From contig OW285189.1 in the NCBI GenBank assembly GCA_935421135.1, positions 13,351,072-13,415,071 of the forward strand: a DNA stretch of 64,000 bases. Direction: 5' to 3'. The notes beneath the pieces are model-generated. The model did not search any database and was not told the origin of the DNA. It saw only the letters and a list, made by a program, of their open reading frames with translations. Positions within the stretch are counted from its first letter, which is position 1; each line of letters begins with the position of its first letter. This DNA comes from Bugulina stolonifera. Taxonomy: Eukaryota; Bryozoa; Gymnolaemata; Cheilostomatida; Bugulidae. Below, piece after piece: positions 32,250 to 43,500 of the stretch. A program made the position numbers and the translations under genes.

Positions 32250-33698
32250 TTACTCATCTTCATCAGAAGTCGTAGGAGCTATAATGTTTACGACTTCGGT
32301 CTCAGCATACTCTAATTGATATGCTCCAGCTCCAAACTCTTGACACAGTCTTACCTACAAGATGATTTTAGTTTTTTACTCAGACGAATATCACTCAAGG
32401 TGGACAAAGCAAGAAATCTATACTTCTTTATGTTGTTGGTCCCTTACCATATCTGCTGATTTGTAGAGGTGAGCTAGTTGTTGAGGAGTTTCACTTTTGT
32501 AGTTACGAACTTCAGAATCAGCTCCCAATCTTAGACATGTATGTAGACATTCGTAGTCTTCATTCTCTATGGCAATGTGAGATGGGGCATATCCATCTCC
32601 CATTCGCTATAATATCAAACAAGAGAATAGAATTAAACTCCCCATCTAACTTATCAATTCGATCTACTCTACTTTTATTCCACTGTAATGTATTCACTTA
32701 CCCTCATATCTAAGTCAGCCCGAGTATTTTTTTTTAGTACTTTTAGTGCCTCTCTATGCTTGCTGCTATGCGCTGTTTCAACAATGAGGTGGACTACACT
32801 CCTTCCATCATGATTGTAGCTCTGTACATTGTCTTGGGGAAGTGATTTGTAAGGAACTCTGAAGTATGGATGCTTTACTTCTGCTCTGGTCAAACTTGTG
32901 GTTAGAGCATGAATAACCTTAGCTCTACCCAGACGTGCAGCAATGTGAAGGGGGGTGTCACCTTCCAAATAAACATTAGCAATATAGATAAGTATCGAAT
33001 TGTTACAAGTTTTGCAATACTATATTTTTTAACAAGCAATGCATGCAAACATTGGTGCTATTAAACACTAACCCCAAGCATCGGCTATTGCTCCATCCGC
33101 TCCCCTTGTGATGATGAGACGAATTAGTGAATCCGAACAATAAGACTGTACAGTTAGGTGAAGTAATGTCTGCCGATTCGCATTCTTTGTATTCAGTTGT
33201 TTGTGACTCCTCGCAACAAATACCGCGAGTGCAATGGCTCTCTCATCTCTATCTCGGGCTGCTTCTAGTACCTCACTACATCATTTAGCATGATATTTGT
33301 TTTTCACATAGTTGAGAGGTAGTTATATGGGAAATTTGTCTATCATATTTTATTTTGATCATAAAAGACAATACGAAACAAAAAAAAAAAAAAAAATAGT
33401 TGGAAGTATGTATAACTTACAACTCTTCATCCTTTCCATCTTGCTCCCAAAAGATAGAACGAATTTCTTCTAGTAACTGTGTGCTAAGCTTATTACGAAT
33501 ATCGGTTAAAGGATCCCATTTCTGCCAATCTAGAGGTAAGCTTTTTTGGAGAAAGAGCTCAGACACCCCCTCAAATAAGTCTTTATTCTCATACTTGCTT
33601 TGTTCTGTACATCTTTCCACTGTTACCTTCATCAGCTCTTGGTTTATAGGAGTCATTAGCTTGTTGCTATACTCGCTTGATCCATATCCACTTTCCAT
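32250..33698 (-). CDS. IkB-like ankyrin repeat protein, cargo of the mobile element
   Basis: Five exons (33,698-33,421; 33,275-33,073; 32,961-32,702; 32,606-32,448; 32,354-32,250) join in phase to give 334 residues. Ankyrin repeats run from about residue 120 to 300, with the signatures NRQTLLHLTV, GDTPLHIAARLG, DGRSVVHLIVE, GDGYAPSHIAIE and SETPQQLAHL. A longer insertion between the second and third repeats, the GAD turn motifs and an acidic C-terminus (SDEDE) recall IkB proteins and the C-terminal half of NF-kB p100/p105. Residues 2-7, ESGYGS, resemble the phosphodegron DSGxxS used for stimulus-dependent destruction of IkB. IkB proteins bind Rel factors and hold them inactive; that role here is inference. 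A TATA-like box lies 87-95 bp upstream of the start codon. A Bcl-3-like or other ankyrin protein is the alternative. Confidence 0.75.
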
Positions 33699-33784
33699 GC
33701 TATTTGTGTGCTAACCTTCTTTAATTTCTATTAAGAACAGACTGGAGCTAGAAAGAGTTAACTAAACTACTGTTTCCACCTCTC

Positions 33785-33824
33785 TTTATATAGTGAATAA
33801 AAAGATACAAATAAAGCTGATTGG
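33785..33824 (-). promoter_or_regulatory. Core promoter of the IkB-like gene: TATA and CCAAT motifs
   Basis: On the minus strand CTATATAAAG (33,784-33,793) lies 87-95 bp before the start codon and CCAAT (33,820-33,824) about 27 bp further upstream. This is the arrangement expected for a TATA-type polymerase II promoter. It faces away from the companion gene. Confidence 0.55.
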
Positions 33825-33844
33825 CTAACAGCATATACATTGGA

Positions 33845-34790
33845 GTGCATTGGAAACACATCAGAGTGCATCGAATCACATCGGGAAAGATCGAAAACAC
33901 ATAGGGAAACATCGAAACACATCGGGAAAGGTCGAAAACACATCGGGAGAGGTCGAAAACACATCGGGACACATCGAATCACATCGGGGGAGGTCGAAAA
34001 CACATCGGGACACATCGAATCACATCGGGGGAGGTCGAAAACACATCGAATCACATCGGGGGAGGTCGAAAACACATCGGAGGAGGTCGAAAACACATCG
34101 AATCACATCGGGGGAGGCCGAAAACACATCGAATCACATCGGGGGAGGTCGAAAACACATCGAATCACATCGGGGGAGGTCGAAAACACATCGAATCACA
34201 TCGGGGGAGGTCGAAAACACATCGAATCACATCGGGGGAGGTCGAAAACACATCGGGGGAGGTCGAAAACACATCGGGACACATCGAATCACATCGGGGG
34301 AGGTCGAAAACACATTGAATCACATCGGGGGAGGTCGAAAACACATCGAATCACATCGGGGGAGGTCGAAAACACATCGAATCACATCGGGGGAGGTCGA
34401 AAACACATCGGGACACATCGAATCACATCGGGGGAGGTCAAAAACACATCGGGTTACATCGGGGAAGGTCAAAAACACATCGAGACACATCGAATCACAT
34501 CGGGGGAGGTCGAAAACACATCGGGGGAGGTAAAAAACACATCGGGTTACATCGGGTTACATCGGGTTACATCGGGTCACATCGGGGAAGGTCGAAAACA
34601 CATCGGGACACATCGAATCACATCGGGGGAGGTCGAAAACACATCGAGACACATCGAATCACATCGGGGGAGGTCGAAAACACATCGGGGGAGGTCGAAA
34701 ACACATCGGGTTACATCGGGTTACATCGGGTTACATCGGGTTACATCGGGTTACATCGGGTTACATCGGGTTACATCGAATCACATCGGG
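33845..34790. repeat. Minisatellite between the two divergent element genes
   Basis: About 950 bp of variant units built from CACATCGGGGGAGGTCGAAAA and CACATCGAAT, with two blocks of a simpler 10-bp unit TTACATCGGG (near 34,545-34,580 and 34,705-34,770, the latter about 7 copies). It fills the gap between the two promoters. Open frames exist on both strands only because stop codons are absent from the unit. It could be a binding-site array or a replication-related repeat, which the sequence alone cannot tell. Confidence 0.9.
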
Positions 34791-34829
34791 ATGCAATAAA
34801 TCAGACTAAAAAAAGGCAAATCACTTCTG

Positions 34830-34853
34830 ATTGGACAGAGATTTCCATAAAAG
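34830..34853 (+). promoter_or_regulatory. Core promoter of the novel element gene
   Basis: An inverted CCAAT (ATTGG, 34,830-34,834) is followed by GAGATTTCC (34,838-34,846), one base from an NF-kB-type site, and a TATA-like CATAAAAG (34,846-34,853). The first ATG is at 34,962. The kB-like resemblance is weak evidence alone but notable next to an IkB-like gene. Confidence 0.4.
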
Positions 34854-34961
34854 CAAGCGTGAGAGAGGATTTTTATCATTACCACTCAACCACCTAGTAA
34901 AGACTTGCAACTCTGTGGATATTTACTAATTTCTCTGAATAAACATCACTCAACAATTAAT

Positions 34962-37900
34962 ATGGTGAGTAAACTTATTTTAATATGTATTTTAGTATGA
35001 ATTTACTCATTTGAGTTAACATTGGGACTAATTCTATTTTAGTAGTGATATAATACTCCCTTGGTATGACTAGAGCTTAGAAACTTTGTAAGCTTATGTA
35101 TTAAACTGTTTTGATTCTCAACATGAGAGCAAGTATGTAGAGATCTGATCTGTCTATACTACAATTTGTGTGACCGGAGCTTAGAAGCTTTATATGTGGT
35201 GAGATTTTTTTCAATATGAGTAGTTATACCACTAGTAGTGTAATAAGTATCAAAACAGTTTATTACCACTTGTACTGGCTATACTAGTACATCCTAGCTA
35301 TTTTAATATGTATTTTAATATGAACTTACTCATTTGAGTTAACATTGGGGCTAATTATATTTTAGTAGTGGTATAATTCTCCTTTGGTATGTCCAGGGCT
35401 TAGAAACTTTGTAAGCTTATATATTAAACTGTTTTGATTCTCAACATGAAAGCATGTGTGTAGAGATCTGCTCTGTCTATACTACAATTAGTGTGACCAT
35501 AGCTTAGAAACTTTATAAGTGGTGAGATTTATTTTCAATATGAGTAGTTATACCACTAGTAGGGTAATAAGTATCAAAACAGTTTATTACCACTTGTACT
35601 GACTATACTTGTACATCCTAGCAAAGAAGTATATTATCAAGTGTAGCCTATACTCTACATCCAAGACTATACTGTACTAAAGTGGCCTATCACAATACTT
35701 GGGGTGGACTTGCTGCTAAAAAGATTAACTGGATAATTCTAATGAATAGGTCTGCACTAAAGTGATTTATTACACTACTTGGGATGAACTTGTTGCTAAA
35801 AAGATTAACTGAATAATTCTAATAAATAGGTCTACACCAAAGTGATTTATTACACTACTTAGGATGAACTTGAAGCTAAAAAGACTAACTGATTAATTCT
35901 AATAAATAGATCTGCACTAACACAAGAGTAATTTATCTCTCTGTTTGGGAGGAGCTTACCATCAGAAAGACTCAATTGGTTGAAAAACACATAAAAAGTA
36001 AGGGGTGGTATTTTTGGTTTTTTTTCTGTCTTATACTGATTATTCACTTCAAAATTAATTCTTGCTAACACATGTTCTGTTTATCTGTTCTTGTTTCTAT
36101 TCCCCAGTGACTATGGTGAGTTGGTGGTTTTATCCACACAGTTAAGGCTTTAGTATATATTATTACTTGTTATTTAACTTGCCTATGCTATTCATTCTAA
36201 AAGTAGTTGTTATCAGTATTCTTATTCTCTTGCTCAATAACTATAGGGATTAGTATTTTTGTATACTTGACTTGTACACTACCACTATGCTCATGTTTCC
36301 TATATATTTTTATTCATTCTTATTTTCTTTGTTTAGTAACTATGTTGCATTAGTAGTTCCGTTTACTTGACTTATGCTTTGGTATATGTTTATTACTCTA
36401 CATATACTTACAGGCTTCTACATCTAAATATCAAAGAAAGAAATATATAAGAAAAATTAAAACATCAAAAAAAGGTACGAAGTATATGATTACGTACGAC
36501 TCGGAAGACAGAAGACGAATCTCGAGGAAAAGAATCCCATCTCCAGAAATGGTTAGTCTATTATCTTATTTGTTCACACATGCATTACACCTTCAATCCA
36601 CTATGGTGTTGGGTTTCTAAGATGTCAAAGGAGATTACTGACATTTCTGCAGAAGTACATGTTAGTTACACATAATGATGATGTACTTTTTTATACTATA
36701 AGCCTCTTACCATGTCTAGAATGTCAAAAGAGACTACTTCCTTTTTAAAACCAGATGTTAATTAGTCATAGTATGATTTTCTCTAATTCTATAAGTCTCT
36801 TACCATGTCTAAGATGTTAAAGATTAGTGATATTTTTATTATAAGTATTGCACTTTCTTTCTTATGTATTATTTTTATCAATAAGACACTTTTTTTCTTT
36901 TCTTATGTGAAAAAATATAACATAAATTACAACTGGTTTTCTTATGTTGATGATGTATTTCTCTTTATGTGAGTAAATAGACAGGCTTTAGTAGACTTGC
37001 TTAGTACTTAGAGTGCCAGTTTTTTCATCAAATTCTTCAAAAACCATATATTACAAATAGCTATGTTAATGTAGTTTGTTAATTAGTCACTGCACATTTT
37101 ATTTACATTATAGAATGAAAAAGAAACAGAACTAGGGGAAGAAGAGATTGCTTTATTTGAACAATGTGGGGGAGTAGATGGCTTCGAGATAGGTAAGAAT
37201 GATTTAGTATCTATTTGTAGATTTAGAATCTTTTTTTTTTTTTTTTCTGATTTACAAGTAAGTCATATGTTCTCTCTCACTTATTCTTGTTATTTTCTTT
37301 CTTTTTTAGGACTCAGAGCAAAGTCGATATGTAAGGGGGGTCTAAGATTCTATGTCTTTGTTAGTGATGAGACAAAAAGAAGACTGGAGATGTCACTAAC
37401 AAAGCCATTTGAATCGGATGACCCCTGTTTTTTATGCAATAAGAATGTTGGGCACCGACGAGGTGTCCACATTCAACAGCATTTTTTGCTCCGAATCTGT
37501 TTTTGCTATCACATAACAGTAGATGATGAGGGGATGAATAGACACTACAACTTTCCATCTAATCATCATATTGATGGAAAGCCCTGTCACCGACACATCT
37601 CATTCAACACACGCTTTCTAACAGATATCTATTCACTAAAAAAGACCATATCCTTTTTGCAAAGGGTCACTGGTCACTCTCCACCTTCCAAAATACTCAT
37701 CCCCGCATACACTCCAACAACTGTTGGTGGGGTAGTATACCCTCCCTTCTTTAAGGGGATGTCTACTACTCCATTCTCTTTAAAGTCTGGGGTGTGCTCT
37801 TCACAATTTCCTCTCCCTTCTCACCGTCATTTTGATTCAGATGCTTCTTCCATCAGTAACTCTCTTACTAATGGAGACATTTCCATCTCTACTTCTTCTC

Positions 37901-38670
37901 TTACAACTACTACTATTACTACTACTCCTTCTACTACTTCTTTTCCTCCACTCTTTTCTTCACATTCACCCTCTCATTCTCCTGAAAGATCTGTAAAGTC
38001 TGGGGTGTGCTCTTCACAATTTCCTCTCCCTTCTCACCATCATTTTGATTCAGATGCTTCTTCCATCAGTAACTCTCTTACTAATGGAGACATTACCACC
38101 TCTACTTCTTCTCTTACAACTACTACTATTACTACTACCATTACTACCACTCCTTCTACTGCTTCTTTTCCCCCACTCTTTTCTTCACATTCACCCTCTC
38201 ATTCTCCTGAAAGATTTGATGATACAGTTACCACTGTTTCGATACCTACTTCTACTCCCACCTCTTCACCTGCTCCACTCTTTTTCTTAGATTCACCCTC
38301 TTTTTCTCTTGGAAGGTCTAATAATACAATTACTAGTCTTTCAATACCTACTTTTATTACTACTTCTACTACTACCACTTCTTCCTTTTCTTTAGCTTCA
38401 CCCTCTCTTTCTTTTGGAAGAGAGCTACTTAGCTCGCAATCTCCTTCTTGTTCGTCTGAACTCAATCTTAATACCCCCACCACTATTACCCCCATAGAAG
38501 AGGAGACTGTCAGTGAACTAGTTGATCGAAGCAGACTCCCCCCATCTTTTTTCTCTGGAGCAGTTGAGTATTACCGCTCTGCCATTTTTCATCTCAAGAA
38601 GAATGGGTATCACAGAGAGGTAATAGCACAAGCTGAAGCTTACCTTCGAGTCAGTGAAGAAAAGCTCTAA
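34962..38670 (+). CDS. Unknown 526-residue protein of the mobile element, Cys/His cluster and Ser/Thr-rich region
   Basis: Exons 34,962-34,964 (the ATG alone, followed by gtgagt), 36,414-36,551, 37,114-37,192 and 37,310-38,670 join in phase to 526 residues. A lone ATG exon is unusual, but donor, acceptors and phase all fit. The N-terminus (2-47) is strongly basic (KYQRKKYIRK, DRRRISRKR), suggesting nuclear localisation. A compact, Cys/His-rich domain follows (about 74-190): C113-x2-C116, H122, H127, H131, C137-x-C139 and H141 could bind zinc. Residues of about 230-440 are Ser/Thr-rich and include a roughly 71-residue module in tandem (KSGVCSSQFPLPSH twice). The C-terminal 45 residues look helical (SGAVEYYRSAIFHLKKNGYH). 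I do not recognise the family. It could be a DNA-binding or transposition protein of the element, but there is no direct evidence. Confidence 0.7.
34977..35625. repeat. Tandem duplication of about 323 bp in the first intron of the element gene
   Basis: Two adjacent copies, each starting ATTTTAATATGTATTTTA (34,977 and about 35,300), are roughly 90 percent alike by eye. Just downstream (about 35,680-35,920) there are three copies of an 80-bp unit containing GCTAAAAAGATTAACTG. The intron is thus largely built from local duplications. Confidence 0.85.
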
Positions 38671-39239
38671 TCATCTTTTCTTTTTTCTCCCACTCTCTTT
38701 CTCCCACTCTCTCTCTCTGTAGTGTCTCATTCCCTCTGCATTTACTTTTATGTGATATCAAATCAGTGAGGATTTTTTTAAATTATTTTTTAAATTATTA
38801 TATAATGGTATTCTAACACTTATACACATCCTTTTATACATTCTATTGCTACTTTTGTAAAAAGTTTGTTTAATGTATTATATGTGCTGACTTAACACAT
38901 GCACACAGCTGTCTCTTGCTATAATAGCTATGACATACTCCTTTACATATGTGTCTTTTATTCTTTCAATTGTGTTTAAATCATATTATAATGATATTTC
39001 AACATGTGTACACAATCTCTATTTATTCTATTGCTACTATTGTGAAAAGTTTATTTAATGTATTATATATGCTGCCCTTAACACATGTACACAGACTTTT
39101 CTTGCTAACAATAGCTATGACATACTCCTTTACATATGTAGCTTTTTTTATTCATTCTATTGCTAGTGTTGTAAAAAGTGTATTTAATGTATTACATAAT
39201 GCTGACTTAACACATACACTCAATCTTTTATTTATTCTA

Positions 39240-40101
39240 TTGCTACTATTGTAAAAAGTTTATTTAATATATTACATAATGCTGACTTAACACATGCACA
39301 CAACCTTTTATTTATTCTATTGCTACTATTGTGAAAATTTTATCTAATGTATAATATACACTGTCTTAACACATGCACACAGACTTCCTTGCTAATAACA
39401 GATATGACATACTCTTTTAAATATGTGTCTTTTATTCTTTCAATTGTGTTTTAACACGTGTACACAATCTTTTATTCATTCTATTGTCACCATTGTGAAA
39501 AGTTTATTTAATGCATTATATATATATATGCTGACTTAACACATGCACACGGTTCTTTGTTGTCAATACAATGTATATTATAGAAACAACCCTTCTTCCC
39601 ATCAGTATATTTATAGCCGAGACTTTACACATTTCTTTATTAACAATGCAATGCACATCATAAACCAAGCCTTCCGTAGTACTTCTTCTTATCGCTGAAA
39701 CCAAGCCTTCCGTAGTACTTCTTCTTATCGCTAATGAGAGTTATAGGCGAAGAAGCGCAGCCGAATTCGCTCGTTTAGATCACAAGCTTTTCGAGTGGAG
39801 GGCTCGGGAGAAGCGGCGGGCCGCTGCCTAGTCGCTTGGCCCGGTGGATACGGGGCACCGGCGTCGCCTCCACGTGTACGGTCGGCGCCGCACGCAACGT
39901 GGGCGGACGCGGCTTGACCGCCTCAAACGATTGGTCGTTCGGGTGAGTGGGGGTTGCGGGGTGGGGAGGGTGGGCGGCGGTGGAGGAGGGGAGGCGGTGA
40001 TGACGGTGATGGCGGCGGCGGCGGCGGCGGTGGTGGTGGTGGTGGTGGCGGCGGCGGCGGCGGTGGCGGTGGTGGTGGTGGCGGCGGTGGTGGTGGTGGC
40101 G

Positions 40102-40132
<31 letters not shown>

Positions 40133-40503
40133 TGGTGAGGGCGGTGGTGGTGGCGGCGGCGGCGGCGGTGGTGAGGGCGGCGGTGGCGGCGGCGGCGACG
40201 GCGGTGGCGCGGACGGGACGAGGGCGGTGGCGGGGAGGAGGGAGGAGTGGGAGGTGGGGGAGGGGGAGGGGAGGAGGGTGGGAAGGAGGAAGGGAAGGGG
40301 TCGTGGCCGGGTTCGGGGTCAAGTGTGCAAATGTTTTTTCGACCAATCAGAAGGGGGGATTTTGGGGTGACCTTGGCAAGGTCGTGTGCAAAATTTTTGT
40401 GCTCTTCTGTGATTGGTTGAAATCGGAAATACCGGCTTGTGATTGGTTGAAAACAGGGGTCAATGAGTGCGTGTCTGTCTAGAAGTGCACTGACTATACT
40501 ACT
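39240..40503. repeat. Right terminal inverted repeat, about 1.26 kb
   Basis: This is the reverse complement of the left end, almost base for base through the GC-rich triplet block (about 39,780-40,320). It differs by an extra copy of a roughly 40-bp segment near 39,660-39,730 (CCTTCCGTAGTACTTCTTCT appears twice). Further degenerate copies of the inner repeat unit extend inward to about 38,830, so the repeat zone is longer here than on the left. Confidence 0.9.
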
Positions 40504-40509
40504 TATTAG
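40504..40509. repeat. Right target-site duplication, TATTAG
   Basis: Identical to the hexamer before the left end of the element. It lies 9 bp from the stop codon of CFAP52. Confidence 0.85.
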
Positions 40510-40518
40510 TATTTGGAG

Positions 40519-43500
40519 TTAGAATGGAAACCTCCATCTGAGAACGGCGCCATCAGCACTGACGCTTACTATGTGTTGTGTGTTTGGACATATTTTTACA
40601 CGGTTAATATCTCCACTATGTCCTAGGCCAACGTGGGTTACCTCTCCCTCATTGTATTTCCATACCTAAAATATAGTTATCATAAATATAATGCACATGT
40701 ATTAGTTTTTTATGAACAATATGACGTGTAATGCATTGTGGAGGCAACAAATTCTTTGTTGCCCAATGTATAATCTTGCACATCACAATAATAACTACAC
40801 TGTATATCAAATGTTATATATATCATAATCATATATTACAAATATAAATCTATAAATTATACAATAAATAAATATGTATACACAATAAACAAATACACAT
40901 GTGCATGTACACATATACAATGTAGGTATATATACATGTATATATCACATACTATGCACATACACATACACATGCATATACAAACTCACATTGTACATGT
41001 ATATTTAGATTACATGGAAGTGAATTGTTCACTACTTTTTAAGTTAGATATCAGATGACACATTTCTACATTAGGTTACACACAACATGTGCACACAGTA
41101 TGAAACATTCGAATGAGATTGCACGATTACAATTAATAAAATACCACATTTCTGTACATTTTGTAGATGAGTTGATTGCTATCTAAAATGTTGAGGGATG
41201 GATAAGACGTACTGCCTCTACATCTATACCATGAGAATGTGCCACTAACCTTGACCAGTTTGTCGTTTCCTCCCGTCACAAAGTATGTTCCGTCAGCAGT
41301 GATATCGAGGCCATTGACAGATCCAGCTTTGGAGCCCTCTAACTCTCGGATGAGAGAACCGTCAAAGTTCTCCCAGTAACCGATCTTTCTGTCGGTACCA
41401 CTGGTGATCACCTGACACTCATTGGGGTGGTAGGCAATAGTCTTGAACAATGTATTGGCAAACATGATCTGATTTCTTACAAATCGCCTGAAATATAAAT
41501 AAAGAATAATGCATGCCAGTAAATTCAATTATAATCATTAACTTGTAATTTACAATTGACCTAAAGATAGTCAATACTTTTCATGAAAGCATTAAACTTT
41601 CCCACCTTCACATTTAATACTGTCCTCATTTCTTATCTAATATCATACATATTTCATCTAGTTTCATCGGATCCAAAGGCTTAACAAAAATTTTTCCAAA
41701 GCATCTACATAAATTGTCAGGTGTTCTAAAGTATGTATATTTTTATAACAGTGTAACAAATGATTAAGAGATGAATATTGCTAAACAAAAGATAAAATAA
41801 TAATATAAGTTGCATATAAATCTACAAGTAAAATGATAATAATGATAATATTATAGCACTTAGTACAGTTATATGTACACTGTGATATACATGTACAAGG
41901 ATGATACTATATCTAGATGAGTATACTAAAGCTGTGCTTGACATAAGTAATAAAACTGGCAGCAAAGTAGAATATCTGCTACAGTCAGCTACATGGCATA
42001 TTAGAAATTTTACCTCATCATTAATGTTCTGAATAGTGTAGATAAACATTACGGATCAATGGAAACGAATGATCATATTATATAAATGTATAAATACACG
42101 TAAATACATGCACTCCTATTACACAAGCAGACAATTTCCTAATATATCAGTAGAAGTTCTAATATGCTATGGATATTAGATGGATTTAAATGGAACAGAC
42201 AACAAATTTCTAAATAAATGGAAAATACAATACAAATATGGTTAGGCAATCACACACCCTTACATGTACATGTAAATTTTCATACTCTACAGTACAGCCT
42301 ATGCTGTGATGGTATTGCATTTATAAGTGATTTATAATCATCTGTATAAAAATTCAATTCTCTAGATCAACGACAAGGGAATGATTCAAAAGTGTAAAAT
42401 CACCGAAAAACATGGGCTTACAAACTGCGAAACAAGTGCATTCTTTCTATGATACACGATACACAAAGTAATAGATATTGACATACTTGAGATCCCAGAT
42501 GATACATGTGCCATCTGTGCTGGCTGAAACACATTCTGAATCATTCTTTCTAATCCTTATGCAGGTAACAGAGCCTTTGTGTTCTTTCAATGCTTCAACA
42601 AGACGGGTGGTGATGCGGGCTCCCTTCATTGTGTAGCCTTCGCTGATTTCCCAAATTCTAACCTAAATGTGTATGTAGTAATATATGAATATCTGTGCGT
42701 TATATAACCATATATTGTGTCTTTCTCCATGTGCATTGAACAAGCAGCTACTAAGATTGTAATAATTGCATACAACATCAAGAATTGCTTCCCCTTACTT
42801 GTTCATGCACAAGGGTAGATAAATCCTAGATGGGAGGTAATGGGTCAAACAACTACATGGATATTAGACAAGCATGTATGAACAGGTATACATGCATGCA
42901 TGTCCAGGGGTAATTTTAATCAGAACAAGTTTTCGATCTCACGTTTAAAATACAGACATAGCAGGTAATTACCTGGCCTTCACCGCCACCACTGATGATG
43001 TGCCTGCAGTCCGAGGTGAGAGCAAGGGCAGTAACTCCTTTATTGTGAGCGTTTTCAATTGTATACATTACCTTTCCTGACTCTGGGAAAAATGTTCTAA
43101 TTTTTCCATCGTCCCAAGCTGCAACGAAACCCAAAAGTATCTTTGACTCTTTGTCACAGCATGTTAGAAAAATCAGTGGTAATGCTGCCGGTAATACTAA
43201 CAGCACAGTCATGTTGCTACAGAGGCCTACACCAATACCAATGCATACCACAAATTTGTGTTAGTTACCACTTCTAGTTTGGCTGGATTGTATTTATGGA
43301 TACATGGTGACTAATTCTCTTTGAATTGGTCATATAATGAGGATGTTGTTTTACCTGACACAATACTGCGTCCATCTCGAGTAAACTCAATGGCATTGCA
43401 AGTCATATTAGGAACTGTGATCCTTAGAAGCTCCTTATTGGTTGGCAAGTGCCAAACTCGGATATCCTGGAAACAGCATGTGGCAAACAAGTCGGATGTT

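Larger units (their letters stand above)
30998..40503. mobile_element. 9.5-kb Polinton-like element carrying an IkB-like gene and a novel gene
   Basis: The two ends are inverted copies of about 1.25 kb, starting AGTAGTATAGTCAGTGCACT, and are bounded by a perfect 6-bp duplication (TATTAG). The interior has two divergent spliced genes: an ankyrin/IkB-like gene on the minus strand (32,250-33,698) and a 526-residue unknown protein on the plus strand (34,962-38,670). A 0.95-kb minisatellite separates them. Termini beginning AG, a 6-bp duplication and long inverted repeats are Polinton/Maverick features, but I could not find DNA polymerase B, retroviral-type integrase, protease, packaging ATPase or capsid genes. 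The near identity of the two ends suggests a recent insertion. A non-autonomous or derived Polinton is the best explanation; an undescribed family is possible. Confidence 0.8.

Noticed and set aside
33840..34799. Open frames of 319 and 227 codons across the minisatellite
   Set aside because: They exist because the repeat unit lacks stop codons in several frames; the products are pure unit repeats (GRSKTHRITSGEVENTS) with no start context or conserved character.
30998..40503. Polinton core genes (polymerase B, integrase, protease, ATPase, capsid)
   Set aside because: I looked through both strands between the inverted repeats; no frame or exon chain other than the two described genes shows recognisable motifs.
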